A stretch of DNA of 64,000 bases from Teratosphaeria epicoccoides (lineage: Eukaryota > Ascomycota > Dothideomycetes > Mycosphaerellales > Teratosphaeriaceae), in assembly GCA_021401465.1 (NCBI GenBank), contig JADDMT010000021.1:124001-188000 (forward strand). The letters run 5' to 3'. Below, piece after piece: positions 1 through 11,032 of the stretch (position 1 is its first letter; the number at the start of each line of letters is the position of its first letter). The notes under the pieces are model-generated. The model was not told where the DNA came from. It did not search any database and worked only from the letters and a program-made list of their open reading frames with translations. The position numbers were made by a program, and so were the translations under genes.

Positions 1-92
1 GTAGTAGCTTGCAATGGGTGTTGATCCTCTGACACTGCAGAGCTCAGCACCACGCAAAGCGCTAGTAGCGAGCCGAGTATCCTGCCGAACAT
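1..92 (-). CDS. Secreted protein, 5' end only (runs off left edge)
   Basis: An ATG at 92 on the minus strand opens a frame that stays open to the window edge, giving 30 full codons. The peptide starts MFGRILGSLLALCVVLSSAV and continues SEDQHP: a short basic start, a long hydrophobic core and small residues at the likely cleavage point. This is a typical signal peptide, so the protein is probably secreted or enters the ER. The mature part is outside the window and the family cannot be named. It is divergent from SEC24. Only the signal-like start supports it, and an intron close to the edge is possible. Confidence 0.55.
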   Translation of the reverse strand, partial: MFGRILGSLLALCVVLSSAVSEDQHPLQAT

Positions 93-1816
93 TATTTTGG
101 GTTCGCTGATTAGGTCAATGCCTCGTTGTGGTGTTCGGCTCTGCATTCAATGCTGATTGCAGCGGATAAGAAAGGCATGAGGTCGTGTGCTCGCTAGAGT
201 CCCCCACCCACGAAATGCAGGTAAGCTCACCACACCTGCAGCCTGACGTTAAGAGAAGAAGGCACGACTCACGAGCCACCTCTGTACCATACAGACCACT
301 TTTATTCTAGCATCCGTGTTGCATACCCGTAATCATCGCGTCACCCCTCGGTTGTGAACCGAATCGGCCATCCGAAGCAGCAATAAATATCACGGTGCCA
401 GGTTACATATCTTGGGTGTGGTAGTTTCGCCATTCATCGACAGGGTCGTCGATTCATGTCGCGCATGACGACCACGTAAGATTGGCTTCTCTCCCAACCT
501 CGCCAGACGTAGAGGAACGAGGTTTGAAGGAACGGCAAACTTCCACGTACTTTTCGGGAAGCCGTCTCCCGCCCCGAGGCCGTCTCACAGTTCCCTGTCA
601 ATTGCCAATATGTCCTCACCGAGAACAGGTCTTTGTCCAAAAGGCAGCTCACCGCTGTTGTAAGGTTACGTGCTCTCCGTCATGTTGTCGAGCATTCTAG
701 ACCTCCTATCAAGATGAAGCATCTTTGCAGGCTCCGTCAGACTAGTGACATCCGCCCACGTCTCTCTTGCTTCGCCTTGCAGTGTGCCAGCAGGGCCCGT
801 GACCGGGACGGAATAGGCCATACCCTTGAAGTTATATCAGCAATCTTATCGGAAGGATGTCAGAGTCAGGCGCGGGTAGGTGAACCAATGTACGACCAAT
901 GAAGTCCCACGTGAAATAAATTCTCGTTTTGACGTTCGCGGGCGGCATACAGCTGTGCGCTGCCAGACATTCCTGCTACAGGATATCACGCGAGCGGAAG
1001 ACTGAGAAGCTCACGTTTGTCGGAGGTTCGAACGCATGCCTGAGTGATACGCAAGCTGCCTGTAAAGGTTCTGCAGGTTCGAGACATATTTCCTCCACTC
1101 CTCGCTTGCATTGTCTGGGATTAGGATGGAGAGGAACTGCTCCGTTTTACTGCTCCCGGGTAGCGACATTCGGGTCAAGTGGTCCTTGGGGGTTAACCGC
1201 CACCATTTCGCTTGGCAGATGGATGGAGACAGTGTGAAGCGACAGTACTCGAAAGCAACTTTGAGACAGGGGTGATTTCAGGTACTGGCACTTATACTTC
1301 TGCTGATTATCAAAACTACGCGTGAAGAGCATCTGATGAGGAGACGCGTAATGGAGATTACCGATAGAGGTAATGATGGCAATGCTAAGAAATCGGCGTC
1401 GCGAAACTCGCACGCGATCCCGTGAGTCTGTGGAAGTGGGACGGCTTCGAGCTGCAACTTGTCAATATCAGACTCACTAATGTTGCCAGCGTCAATGTCC
1501 GTCTCCTGATGCGCCGACTCCATCTGTAGATTGTGACAGCATCTGGTCATTGACACGTCCTCCGCCGCAGGTCGATGTGCTAAGTATCCTAGACGGCGTC
1601 CCGATGCAGTTCCTCCGTCCGCGCCCATTAGATCGCCAGCTCTCAGATCCAAGTAATTGTGATTTGGGCTGTCGGTAGCCAAGTCGTTTGGGCTGGACCC
1701 GGGCGGAAAGCACGCTTGGTAGCGGAGGCTCAATTGGGAAGCTGCACTTCCATCCACAAGATAACACATCATCGATTCGAAGTTCACCTGCAATCTTGGA
1801 AACGATATTGGTCAAG
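93..1816. other. Intergenic region between the left-edge gene and SEC24
   Basis: About 1.7 kb with no convincing gene. Open frames here are short, overlap on both strands and show no family signature. It must hold the promoters of the divergent left-edge gene and of SEC24. No clear TATA element was picked out. Confidence 0.6.
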
Positions 1817-4800
1817 ATGCAGAATCAAGCTTATGGCTACGGGCAGCCTGGGCAAGACCTTGGTGGACTATCGCAGCAGATGGGCCAAATGGGTCTGGAT
1901 GCCGGCGCACCTGCGACACATGGCAGGAAGAAGAAGGACAGACATGCATTCCACCAGATCGAACAGCCCGCACAGCAGCTCGGGCCACCGCCTGCAGCGC
2001 AACATCTGAACGGACAGGCTGGGTCGTCAGCACCACCAAGCCTAAGTCCGCAGCTGTGGCAGGCCGCAGGGCAGCCATGGCATTCACCACAGTTTCCTCA
2101 CACCCAGCCGCCTCAAGCTGTTCCGCAGTTGCAGAGCTCAATGGGCACGCCAATACATATGGGTGGATCCCAACCGGGTCACCTCGGCGGAGCGATGCCG
2201 GCGGGTGCACAAGGCAAGGTCAATCCGGATCAGATACCCAGTGTGCCGTTGAGCAGAGATCTGCCTGCCGAGTACTACAAGAGCCATATCTACCCGACCA
2301 TGGAGCAACACCTACCGCCCCCTGCAAGCACGCCATTTGTTGCATACGACCAAGGCAACTCTTCGCCAAAATATGCGCGGCTCACATTAAATTGCATACC
2401 GACATCACATGAGCAGCTAGCTTCCACCGGACTGCCTCTGGGTTTGGTGCTGCAACCACTGGCAAAGCAGACCGACGGCGAGACTGCGATACCAGTCTTA
2501 GACTTTGGCGAGGCTGGTCCGCCGAGATGTAGGCGATGTCGAGCATACATCAATCCATTCATGGTCTTCACAAATGGTGGCAATCGAATGACTTGCAATC
2601 TATGCGGCCATCCGAATGAAGTTCCGGCTGAATACTTTTCGCCTACTGATCCGTCCGGGATACGAGTCGATCGACCGCAGAGACCCGAACTGCTTTTTGG
2701 CACGTCCGAATTCCTTGTGCCCAAGGAGTACTGGTCCAAAGAGCCTATGCCGATGCGGTACTTATTCCTGATAGACGTAAGCCATGAAGCATACAACCGA
2801 GGCTTCTTGCAGGGTATCACAGACGGCATTCTAGCAGCATTGTACGGACCCAACGAGACAGCAAATAGCCATGATGCCAATGGGGATGCAGAAGCGAAGC
2901 CGAGCAAGCTACCAGCGGGTGCGAGGGTTGGCTTCATGACCTACGACAGGAACGTGCACTTCTACCACGTATCTCCGCTGGTGAGCTTTCCACAACAGCT
3001 GGTAGTATCGGACTTGGACGAGCCTTTTGCCGCAATTTCAGGAGATCATCTGTTTGTCGATGCTGCAGCGAGCCGGTCGAACATCACAAAGCTGCTCAAA
3101 CAGATTCCCCAGATGTTTTCTGCAGCGCCGACCCCAGATACGGCGCTGCTGCCGTCACTATACGCAGCGCTGTCCGCTTTAGAGACCAGCGGTGGCAAGA
3201 TCATCTGTTCTGTCGCTCAACTACCAACGTGGGGCCCTCAGGCATCCCGACTGCATTCACGAGACAAGGCAGGCTCGCAACAGGACGATGGCGAGCACGC
3301 CAAGGAGATTTTGAAAGCAGAGCACCAGTTGTTCCGGAAATGTCAAGCAGATATGGTGAAAGCTGGCGTAGGAACAGACTTCTTCCTGTCGTCACCTTCA
3401 GGTGGGGCATATCTCGACATTGCTACCATCGGCTATGTTGCCGAGAAGACCGGTGGCGAGTGCTATTATTACCCTAATTGGACCTGGCCACGAGATTGTT
3501 TGCGGCTGGAGAAGGAATTGTCTCATGCGGTCCAGCGAGAGCAAGGTTATGCTGCGCTTATGAAAGTGCGCTGCTCTAATGGCCTTCAGGTTGCGCATTA
3601 CAGCGGTAATTTCACCCAGCATACTTTTGGCGCCGACTTGGAACTTGCGAGCGTCACCGCGGATAGTGCAATGGCGGTGACGTTTGCCTACGATGGCAAG
3701 GTAAGCATACGCCTCAATCCCGTTGCCAGCATAGAGGAGCGCCGGCGCGCCACTCACTATGAGGTGCGTGCTGCGTGCGCGTGCTTTGCCCGGAAGAAGT
3801 GTACTGACTTCACGTCATAGCTCGATCCCAAGCTCGACGCTCATTTCCAAGCCGCTCTCCTGTACACTACTACTTCTGGCCAACGGCGCGTAAGATGCAT
3901 AAACGTCGTCTCCAATGTGTCCGAGACGGCTCGTGACAGCATGAAATTGGTTGACCAGGATGCCGTACTCTCCATCATCGCCAAAGAAGCTGCATCGAGA
4001 GTTGGTGATCGAAATCTCAAAGATATCCGGCAAAATATCCAGGACAAGACCATCGAAATATTGTCAGGCTACAGGAAGAATTTCAGCGGGTCGCATCCGC
4101 CTGGTCAACTTGTTCTGCCCGAAAATCTGAAAGAGTTTGGCATGTATATTCTCGGTCTAATCAAGTCGCGAGCGCTGAAGGCAGGCAGAGAGCCAAGTGA
4201 TAGGAGGATTCAGGAAGCAAGAATGATAAAGAGTATGAGTCCAGCTGAATTGAGTCTGTATTTGTATCCTCGAATCATTGCGCTGCACAGTCTGGATCCT
4301 AGCGATGGCTTTGCCGATGGGAATGGGCAACTCAAGCTTCCGCGTGCAATCCGAGCGAGCTTCGGCTTCATTGAAGAGGGTGGAGCCTATCTCGTGGACA
4401 ATGGCCAAGTGCTACTGCTTTGGCTGCATGCGCAAGTATCGCCAAACCTCCTGGAAGATCTATTCGGACCAAAAGTTTCATCATTGCAGTCACTTGACCC
4501 GAACCTGTCCAGCCTCCCCGTCCTGGAAACACATCTTAACGCTCAAGTCCGCAACATCATGCTGCATCTTGAGGAGCAGCGCGGAAGCAAGGGTCTCGCC
4601 ATCCAACTAGCTCGCCAGGGTCTCGACGGCGCGGAATTCGAGTTTGCGCGTCTGTTGTATGAGGATCGCAATGGAGAGGCATCAGCATATGTTGACTGGT
4701 TAGTCCTACTGCATAGAGGCGTCAGCACTGAGGTAAGTGGCGGCAAGCTAATGGTAACTTCAGGACATATGGTGGCTGGATGCTGACGTTGCTGCAGTTG

Positions 4801-4893
4801 TCTGGCCAAAGATCCAAGGGCGTAGAGGATGTCGGATCCAAGATCAGCGATACAATCACAAGCATTACCGGATCAGTGCCTTATTGGGGTTGA
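1817..4893 (+). CDS. SEC24: COPII coat cargo-adaptor subunit Sec24
   Basis: Sec24 binds cargo in the COPII coat and, with Sec23, forms the inner coat for ER-to-Golgi vesicles. Three exons: 1817-3763, 3821-4732, 4798-4893, giving 984 aa, close to the usual length. Both introns (57 and 65 nt) have GT..AG ends and fall between codons. After a Gln/Pro-rich disordered N-terminus comes the zinc finger (CRRC about residue 238, CNLC about 259), then the trunk domain (start near PMRYLFLIDVS), the beta-sandwich and helical parts, and the gelsolin-like end finishing SVPYWG. The ATG at 1817 is chosen because the translation upstream of it is not Sec24-like. Identification is firm; exact 5' UTR is not known. 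Confidence 0.95.
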
Positions 4894-5926
4894 GCAAACC
4901 CCTCTTTAAGGGGACAGAAGCCGTCTGCTGGAGCAGTTTGCTGAACTGTGAGCAGTGTCAGTATTCGGTCGGGGCTGAACGCCCAGCAATGTCGCGCACT
5001 CTGACCCAGAGGCGGACGTCCGGGCACACATCGACTCGATTCCGGAGAAGAGCGCATAAAGACCTAGGAGGAGGTCTGGGCGGGTCCGTATACAAGTCTG
5101 AGGAGCAGTACAAAATCCTCAAGGCTGTCGGCTCAGCGTGAAGATCGTGCCCAGGACAGATATTGACCCGGGGTGTAGGGGCCTGTGGGCAGTCACGAGC
5201 GAGTACGAAGACAGTGCGGCGGCTGCACGGCTGTCGACTGAAGTCGAAAGCTGTAGTATGGAGGCAGAAGGAATCATTGATTGAGATCGAGGATTCAATG
5301 CAGAACGTTGACATCGAAATCCACACATTTACATACCCGCAGGTGCTGACTCCAGGATGGTCCACACACTGCTGATGCATCGGTCTGCTGATATGGCTCT
5401 CAGTCTGTGTTGTCTCCGCGCTCGTGGCCTTCGAAATCTCTAGCGACATTAAGAGCGGTCAACAAGCATCCTTAGCAGCCTCTTCGAAATTTGCCGCTCA
5501 TTCACGCCTCTACGTGGCTTGGCGATGTAATTTTCGGTGCTTCCAGACGTCACGTCGCGCGCTTCTGTCACGTTGCGACGTGTCCCTGCTGCTTATTTGA
5601 GGCCGGCCAATTAGACCGCCGCTAGTCCTCACACATTGGCGTTTTGCCTTGGTGTAAATACCACGATTCATGAGCCTCGTTCTGATTCAGACTTATACAT
5701 AACACGAATTCGTGGGCAGTCCCCAAGAGCGAACGCTTGACATCAGTAGCCTCACGAGTACATCCGCCACGAATACCTTCGTCACGCGAGCCGCTTTGTA
5801 ACAGAAGCGACAGCCGGTGTTCACTATCGAAGCGGACGATTTTCGCCAACGTGCACTTGGATCCCACAGCTACAGCAGTAGATTCGCAACCACACTGACT
5901 CAACGCGAAGTCAGCGCAGTGCAAGC
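4894..5926. other. Intergenic region after SEC24
   Basis: About 1 kb with only short overlapping open frames on both strands and no recognisable domain. It holds the SEC24 3' end and the upstream region of the broken gene that follows. Nothing else was seen. Confidence 0.55.
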
Positions 5927-7446
5927 ATGGCTTCTCCTCGCTCTGCGCATGCTTTTGGCAGCGCTGACATCGCGCCGCACAATATGGCACCGACCAGGAG
6001 CTCCAGGAACAGGTCCGTGGTTGCGGATCCGCCAGCAGAGCCGCAGAAGAAGCGGCGTGGACGTGGTCGGAATAAGACCGTCGAGCAAAAGGAGGCGGAT
6101 GCTGCGGAGGAAGCACGCAAGAAAGAGTAGCGGGAAGGCAGGCGGGCTCAAAGGGAGAGGGAAATCGCAGAGGGGGCGATGCGGGCGCCGAAGAGGGCAC
6201 CGAGAAGGGCTCAGAAGCAGGAATCATCTACTGCGACGGCTAATGCTGAGGGTCGTGAGGCAACGTCCCCACCCGAAAATGTTGGTTTGGCGGTCCTTCG
6301 GCAGCGCATCAAGGCGACGAAGGCAGCGTTACTCCAATATGGAGCAGAGAATGGCAATGCTGAAGCTGCTCCTGAAGAGGACTCCGAGCAGAGCTTGCAG
6401 CAGCAAGACTCTGACAGCGGCGTCTTCGAGCTAGGTGCTGAGTACCAGCCTGAGTCCAGCGAAGCCGTCGACGAGGCATCTGAAGAAAAGACCCGTGAGT
6501 ATAGTAAGCTAATCTCAGCGCCATCTGAACATGCTGAGAGCGACCCGGTCAAGGCATTGATGGCCGCTTGGGACGAGATCAAGCAGGACGTGCCTCTCCC
6601 GCCTGACCCGAAGGCGCACCTGAAGCGCGTCACCATACCGGGCAGGGAGCTAGACCGCCCGGTGTGTGAGAATTGTGGAAGGGCCATGTCAGTGCTGGAC
6701 AAGCACCTCAAGTGCTTCGCACTACCATGCGTCCTGAGGACACTGTCAACGGCACATCCGGCGAAGCAGCAGGCTGTTGCAGGCAGCTATGCAGTCCGGA
6801 AGCATGATTGGCGGAAGCAGCTGGCACAAGAGGCTGAGCAGGAGGAGAAGAAGGGCCCGGCGCGACTTGCAGCCTTAGAGGCGATGCCGTACGAGCGTAC
6901 TTGGAGGTTACAGTCTCTAGGCTACGAATACAGCGTTGAGGATGATGCGTGGTTTGACGCTAAGACTGCTGTCACTGCTGGATCTCGGAGCACATCTGCA
7001 GTCAGCGGCGTTCCAGCTGAACCAATGCTCGGCGCAGATGATGAGCTGCAGGGCAACGACGCGGCAGCACACGCTCAGGCAATGCAGAGAGGCACGAATT
7101 GGACGCGCAAAAGTTTCGAGGAAATGACGATCAGATTGAGAGATACGAGCCTCAGCATCGTGTCAAGAAGGCCAAGGTCGCGGGCAGCAGGGGTGGCAAG
7201 GGCAAGGAGAAGGCTGTCGAGCCCGTGATTGATACTGCTGACGGTGAGGTGGTATCCCATGCAGGCCTCGTGAAGGAGCATCAAGGCGCGGGTCCTTCAC
7301 TTGCAGATGACTCCGCTACTACGAAAACAAAGAAGCGTGTCCGCAAGCGTAAGGCGCGAGCAGTCGAAGACGACACCGACGGCGGCATTAATGAGCCTGC
7401 AATTAAAAAGGCAAAGTTTACAGACGCTCTATCAGCTGAACATTGA
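5927..7446 (+). pseudogene. Acidic/basic hypothetical protein gene with in-frame stop and frameshift
   Basis: A long coding-like stretch starts MASPRSAHAFGSADIAPHN and has an Arg-Gly-rich basic patch (KKRRGRGRNK). TAG at 6128-6130 interrupts it, but the same frame then stays open to 7228 with matching charge-rich composition on both sides of the stop. Near 7085-7098 the coding character moves to another frame: the segment from ELDAQKFRGNDDQ ends in a Lys-rich tail at 7446. The centre has a possible zinc knuckle, CENCGRAM, then a conserved-looking Trp/Tyr region near 6780-6960. No good GT..AG pair was found that removes the stop or repairs the shift, so it is called a pseudogene; sequencing error or an unusual intron remains possible. 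Family not recognised; nuclear location is a guess from composition. Confidence 0.5.
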
Positions 7447-9770
7447 GTACGCCGTCCCCCGGTTCGAGAGGAGCTCGGTGAATATAATAGGCAACAGACA
7501 AGCGATCAGCATGGATGCCCAGACTCGCCGCACTTCTACCACAAACTTCTCCATCGCAGTGGTGGCAACCAGACATGCCACTCTTCGCTATACCTGAACG
7601 AGCCCAAGGGCCGAGACTAATGCTTGGGCATATCGCAATAGCAATCGCAGCCATTAGGGTCGCTGTGGAAGAACTTTGATCAGCAGTCTCCACAATTTTC
7701 GCCGTGTTTCAGGGACAGGATACTCACATCCAAGCGCCCACAGTCCCTCCGTTCGCAGCCTTCCATCCTGGGCACTACATTAAAGCAGTCAGCGCTCGGC
7801 TGCTCGCGACCCAGGAAGATCGAAGGAACAAGCGTCGTACCTTTGTGCAGCGATCGATGAAGCATTTGTAATAGGCCTGAGGGTCACAATTGCCTATGCC
7901 CTGTTTGTGATCAGCGTCGCGAAGGACAGATTTGTTGGCTGCTGAGGTCTGGGCCAGATTCGCTCGTACGTACAGGCAAGGTTGCATTGTGGCAGAATAG
8001 GGCGTTCATTTGTGGGGGCTTTGGTGCCAAAAGGCTGGTGATGCTCGTGGTAGGCAGCCCCATGCTTACGATGTGCAAACGCATGATTGTGTCAGACTTC
8101 TGTCAATGTTGAAGTCGGTGATGAAAAGGTGCTGAGATGCCTTGTGCAAGTTAGATGGTCTGCAGAAGGCTGATATGGTCTGCAGAACGGTGGTATGACC
8201 TGCAAGAAGGTGATATGATCTGCAGAAAGGTGTCACGATCTGCAAGAAGGTGATATGGTGTGCAGACAGGTGATAAGAGACAGAGCAACGCCGTCATGAC
8301 CTCTATGTATCACTCTTATCATGATCTAATGGCCAATCCGAAGCGCTAGTCTCATCACTACCACGTGAGCCCGAGATGTCTACGACGGACGGCCCCGGGT
8401 TCCGGTCCATGGCCTGAGACAGCAGATAAGTTCGAACAATGCGATTCAACAATCCACACAAGCTGGCTGGACTGGTTTTGCAGCACAACCTGCGTTGGAA
8501 AGATTGACGCGACCACGTAGCCGCATCAAAGCTTGCATGCCCTGCGCCACTGCGTGTCGAATCTAGTGAAAGGTCTGAGACACCAGCATGATGCCGACGA
8601 TCGAGAGGGCAGAGAAAAACGGAACGTGATTGATTGTCTGGGTGGCCTGGATCTGAGCTCAATGACCAGACTAGATCATAAGCTCTGAAGGGTGCACTAA
8701 TCCTGCGTTGATCAGCCTGTGTCGCAATCAGAGCTAGTTCTATGGTTTCACATTGACCTTGACATGCTCTACCGCCTTTAGCAGGCCTCAGTCGACGCTG
8801 TAGAAGGTATGCCGCCGGCTTTGGAGTCACGAGTCTTCTTAATGATCAAGTAGGCTCACATGGTCTGAAACGCGGTAGACGTGAACCATATGGTTTTGCA
8901 CGGGGAGTCCAGACCGAACCACCGGCTGATTGATTTCGTTCAAACCACTGGGTCTGAGCCACTCCTTCCACTGGTCGAACGCGCGTTGCAGTCTGCCGAT
9001 GGCGAGGCAAGATCTACAACGTGGTGTCTCTTCCCTTTGTTCTGAGCTTGAGCAAACACGGACAAAGCGGCATGGGCACAAATGACATGGCTAGAACGCT
9101 TACAAAAGCACATTTCAGCATCTGTAGTGACGCCGGAGAACTCCCGTGTAGTCGTATGATCAACACTTTCTGTGTCCCTTCCGATTTAGGAAGGCACGCA
9201 AGCCACAGACTCTTCTCATCTTTGTTCCGTACTTTACTCACAACCAACTCATTCGCATTCTACAATGCATTGTATTCGTCTCCCACCGGGCGGCCGGATC
9301 TTCACAGATCGCCCCTCGACCACTCGTCGTCCGCCGTCAACGAGGGACGTCACGGGGGCAATGGCTGCTGTGAGGCCCGTGCTAACATGTGCAAGAATGG
9401 CACTCTCTCTGCTCGTATGCAACCAGGCTTGCCTTCGCGGCACTATGGCGGCTTCGTCTGAGCTCTCGATACTCCCTGGGCCGCTTTCATACTGCATCTC
9501 GAGGCCAAGACCAGTAAATGCACTGGGCGTCTATTCACACGGAGATGAATGGTCAGTGCCGTCACACAAAGACGGCGTGAATTCGAGAGCAACATTATAT
9601 ACAACACACATTCTTCCATCGCATTGTATAGATCTGCATATATACTCATTAGCATTCCGAGAACAGAACTGTTTCGACACCACTCAGCGATTACCACACC
9701 TACAACATCGCGACTCAACGAGCACCACTTACAACATCTACCCATACATCTTCATCTTCAAACACCCAGC
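7447..9770. other. Long intergenic region
   Basis: About 2.3 kb without a supported gene. The longest frame (minus, 8303-8830) has no family signature and lies beside a tandem repeat. The last few hundred bases should hold the promoter of the acidic AT-hook-like gene. The only clear structure is the 20-bp tandem repeat at 8161-8280. Confidence 0.5.
8161..8280. repeat. Minisatellite, six copies of a 20-bp unit
   Basis: Six successive 20-base units are in exact register: each starts TGCA followed by GAAGG, GAACGG, AGAAGG or a close variant, and most end TGATATGGTC or similar. Divergence is by point changes, without length change. It is noncoding, and no similar array was noticed elsewhere in the window. 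Confidence 0.85.
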
Positions 9771-10574
9771 ATGGCTGTATCCAGAAGATCCAGCAGCCCC
9801 AGCAGCAGCTCTGGCTTCACGCAGCCAGAGAATAACAGCCAGCAACAATCGCCGGCCAGGAATGCGGCCAAGCCCACGCCTCAGCGTTCCTTCAACGGAA
9901 TCTCCAAGAACGGCAAGAGGATGGGCAGGCCGCCGAAGAACCCGCCGGCCCCACATCTGCTCGTCAACAGTGGTCCGACGCCTGTGGGCATTGATGGTGC
10001 CAGCCGTGCGACCATGTCCAGGCGTGAGTACCTGTCCAACCCGTGGAACCCCTACCTCTGGCACCAGATGGTGGGCTCGCCATATCCCTGGCACATTGAC
10101 ACCAGGGGCCTCACGACGGTGGTCGCGCAGCCAAAGCCGTGCCGGGACTGGATGACAGGAGATGCCGACAGGACGATTCTTGGTACCAGTGAAGGCCGCT
10201 CCTCGTCAGGCTCGAGCGACGATAGCTCCGAGGACGAGGAGGACGAGTGCTGTGCCAGCGGCGGTGAGGGTGACGAGGAGGAGGCAGTTGTGGGGACGGA
10301 GGGGTCGGGTGACGAGGATGAGGAGGTCGGAGACGAGGAGGATGTCGAGGAGTGTAGGCAGGATGAGGAGAAACTCGAGGGCGAGGACGAGGCCGATCGC
10401 TCGGAAAAAGAGGAGGAGCCGGTCGACAAGCGCAAGCGCAAGCGCGCCGAGGAGCCCGAGCATGATCTCGCCGCCGAGTCTAGCGGCTGGAAAGTCAGGC
10501 GGACCGACGCCGGGCCGACAAGTCTGCGGCGGTTGGCGCAGCTCCAGGCTGCGGCTGAGCGGAAGATGGCCTGA
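9771..10574 (+). CDS. Acidic AT-hook-like hypothetical protein
   Basis: A single exon of 267 aa. The ATG at 9771 is chosen because upstream codons read as low-complexity untranslated sequence. The N-terminus is Ser/Gln-rich, then a KRMGRPPKNPP segment resembles an AT-hook (core GRP with flanking basic residues). A Trp-rich segment (NPWNPYLWHQM) follows, then a long Glu/Asp/Ser run, then a basic KRKRKR patch that could be a nuclear localisation signal. This suggests a chromatin-associated nuclear protein, but only by composition. A coding-like acidic stretch lies downstream in other frames (10640-10837), so the annotated C-terminus may not be the ancestral one. Confidence 0.6.
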   Translation: MAVSRRSSSPSSSSGFTQPENNSQQQSPARNAAKPTPQRSFNGISKNGKRMGRPPKNPPAPHLLVNSGPTPVGIDGASRATMSRREYLSNPWNPYLWHQMVGSPYPWHIDTRGLTTVVAQPKPCRDWMTGDADRTILGTSEGRSSSGSSDDSSEDEEDECCASGGEGDEEEAVVGTEGSGDEDEEVGDEEDVEECRQDEEKLEGEDEADRSEKEEEPVDKRKRKRAEEPEHDLAAESSGWKVRRTDAGPTSLRRLAQLQAAAERKMA

Positions 10575-10639
10575 CGGCCGGGCTCGCGCGGGGCCAGAGG
10601 AGGAGGCGGGCGGGGTGGAGGGGTGGCAATCAGGGCTGA

Positions 10640-10837
10640 GGTAGGGAGGACAGCCGGCTGAAGCTTGCTGGCGGCAACGGCCTAGATGACTCCACAGCTG
10701 TAGGTCCGTTGAGTATTGCTTGGACTCCGGCACCTGCTCTGGGACAGCAGGAAGTTGTAGATTCTGATGATGCTGGAGAGGTGCCGTCGGCGGGAGAGGA
10801 AGTGGAAGAGGTTTCGGAGGAGGAGGAGGAGCAGTGA
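10640..10837 (+). other. Orphan acidic coding-like frame, possible lost C-terminus
   Basis: After the stop of the upstream gene, an open frame ending TGA at 10835 reads as a Pro/Ala segment followed by EVPSAGEEVEEVSEEEEEQ, matching the acidic style of the upstream protein. It has no start codon of its own. A one-base shift after ATGGCC at 10566-10571, plus a second shift near 10640, would join it to the gene. No plausible intron does this. It may be a decayed 3' end or chance. Confidence 0.3.
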
Positions 10838-11032
10838 TGGATTTTCTTGCGGAGGACTGGGAATGTTCTTGTTTCTTCTAATTCAAGTAGGCCGGCAGAG
10901 CACTCAGGCCAGTTTCGTGCATTGCAAATTCATTCAATCTTTTCTTCTGTTAGCGATATATCTGCCGTACCTTCTTGATAGGACCAGTCCCCACCCATTC
11001 CAGTTCCTATCCAAATTATCAGAAGCCTCGCT

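Noticed and set aside
1278..1793. Minus-strand open frame of 171 codons upstream of SEC24
   Set aside because: No domain and it overlaps competing frames on both strands; likely chance.
8303..8830. Minus-strand open frame of 175 codons
   Set aside because: No family signature, composition like random frames, and no credible start context.
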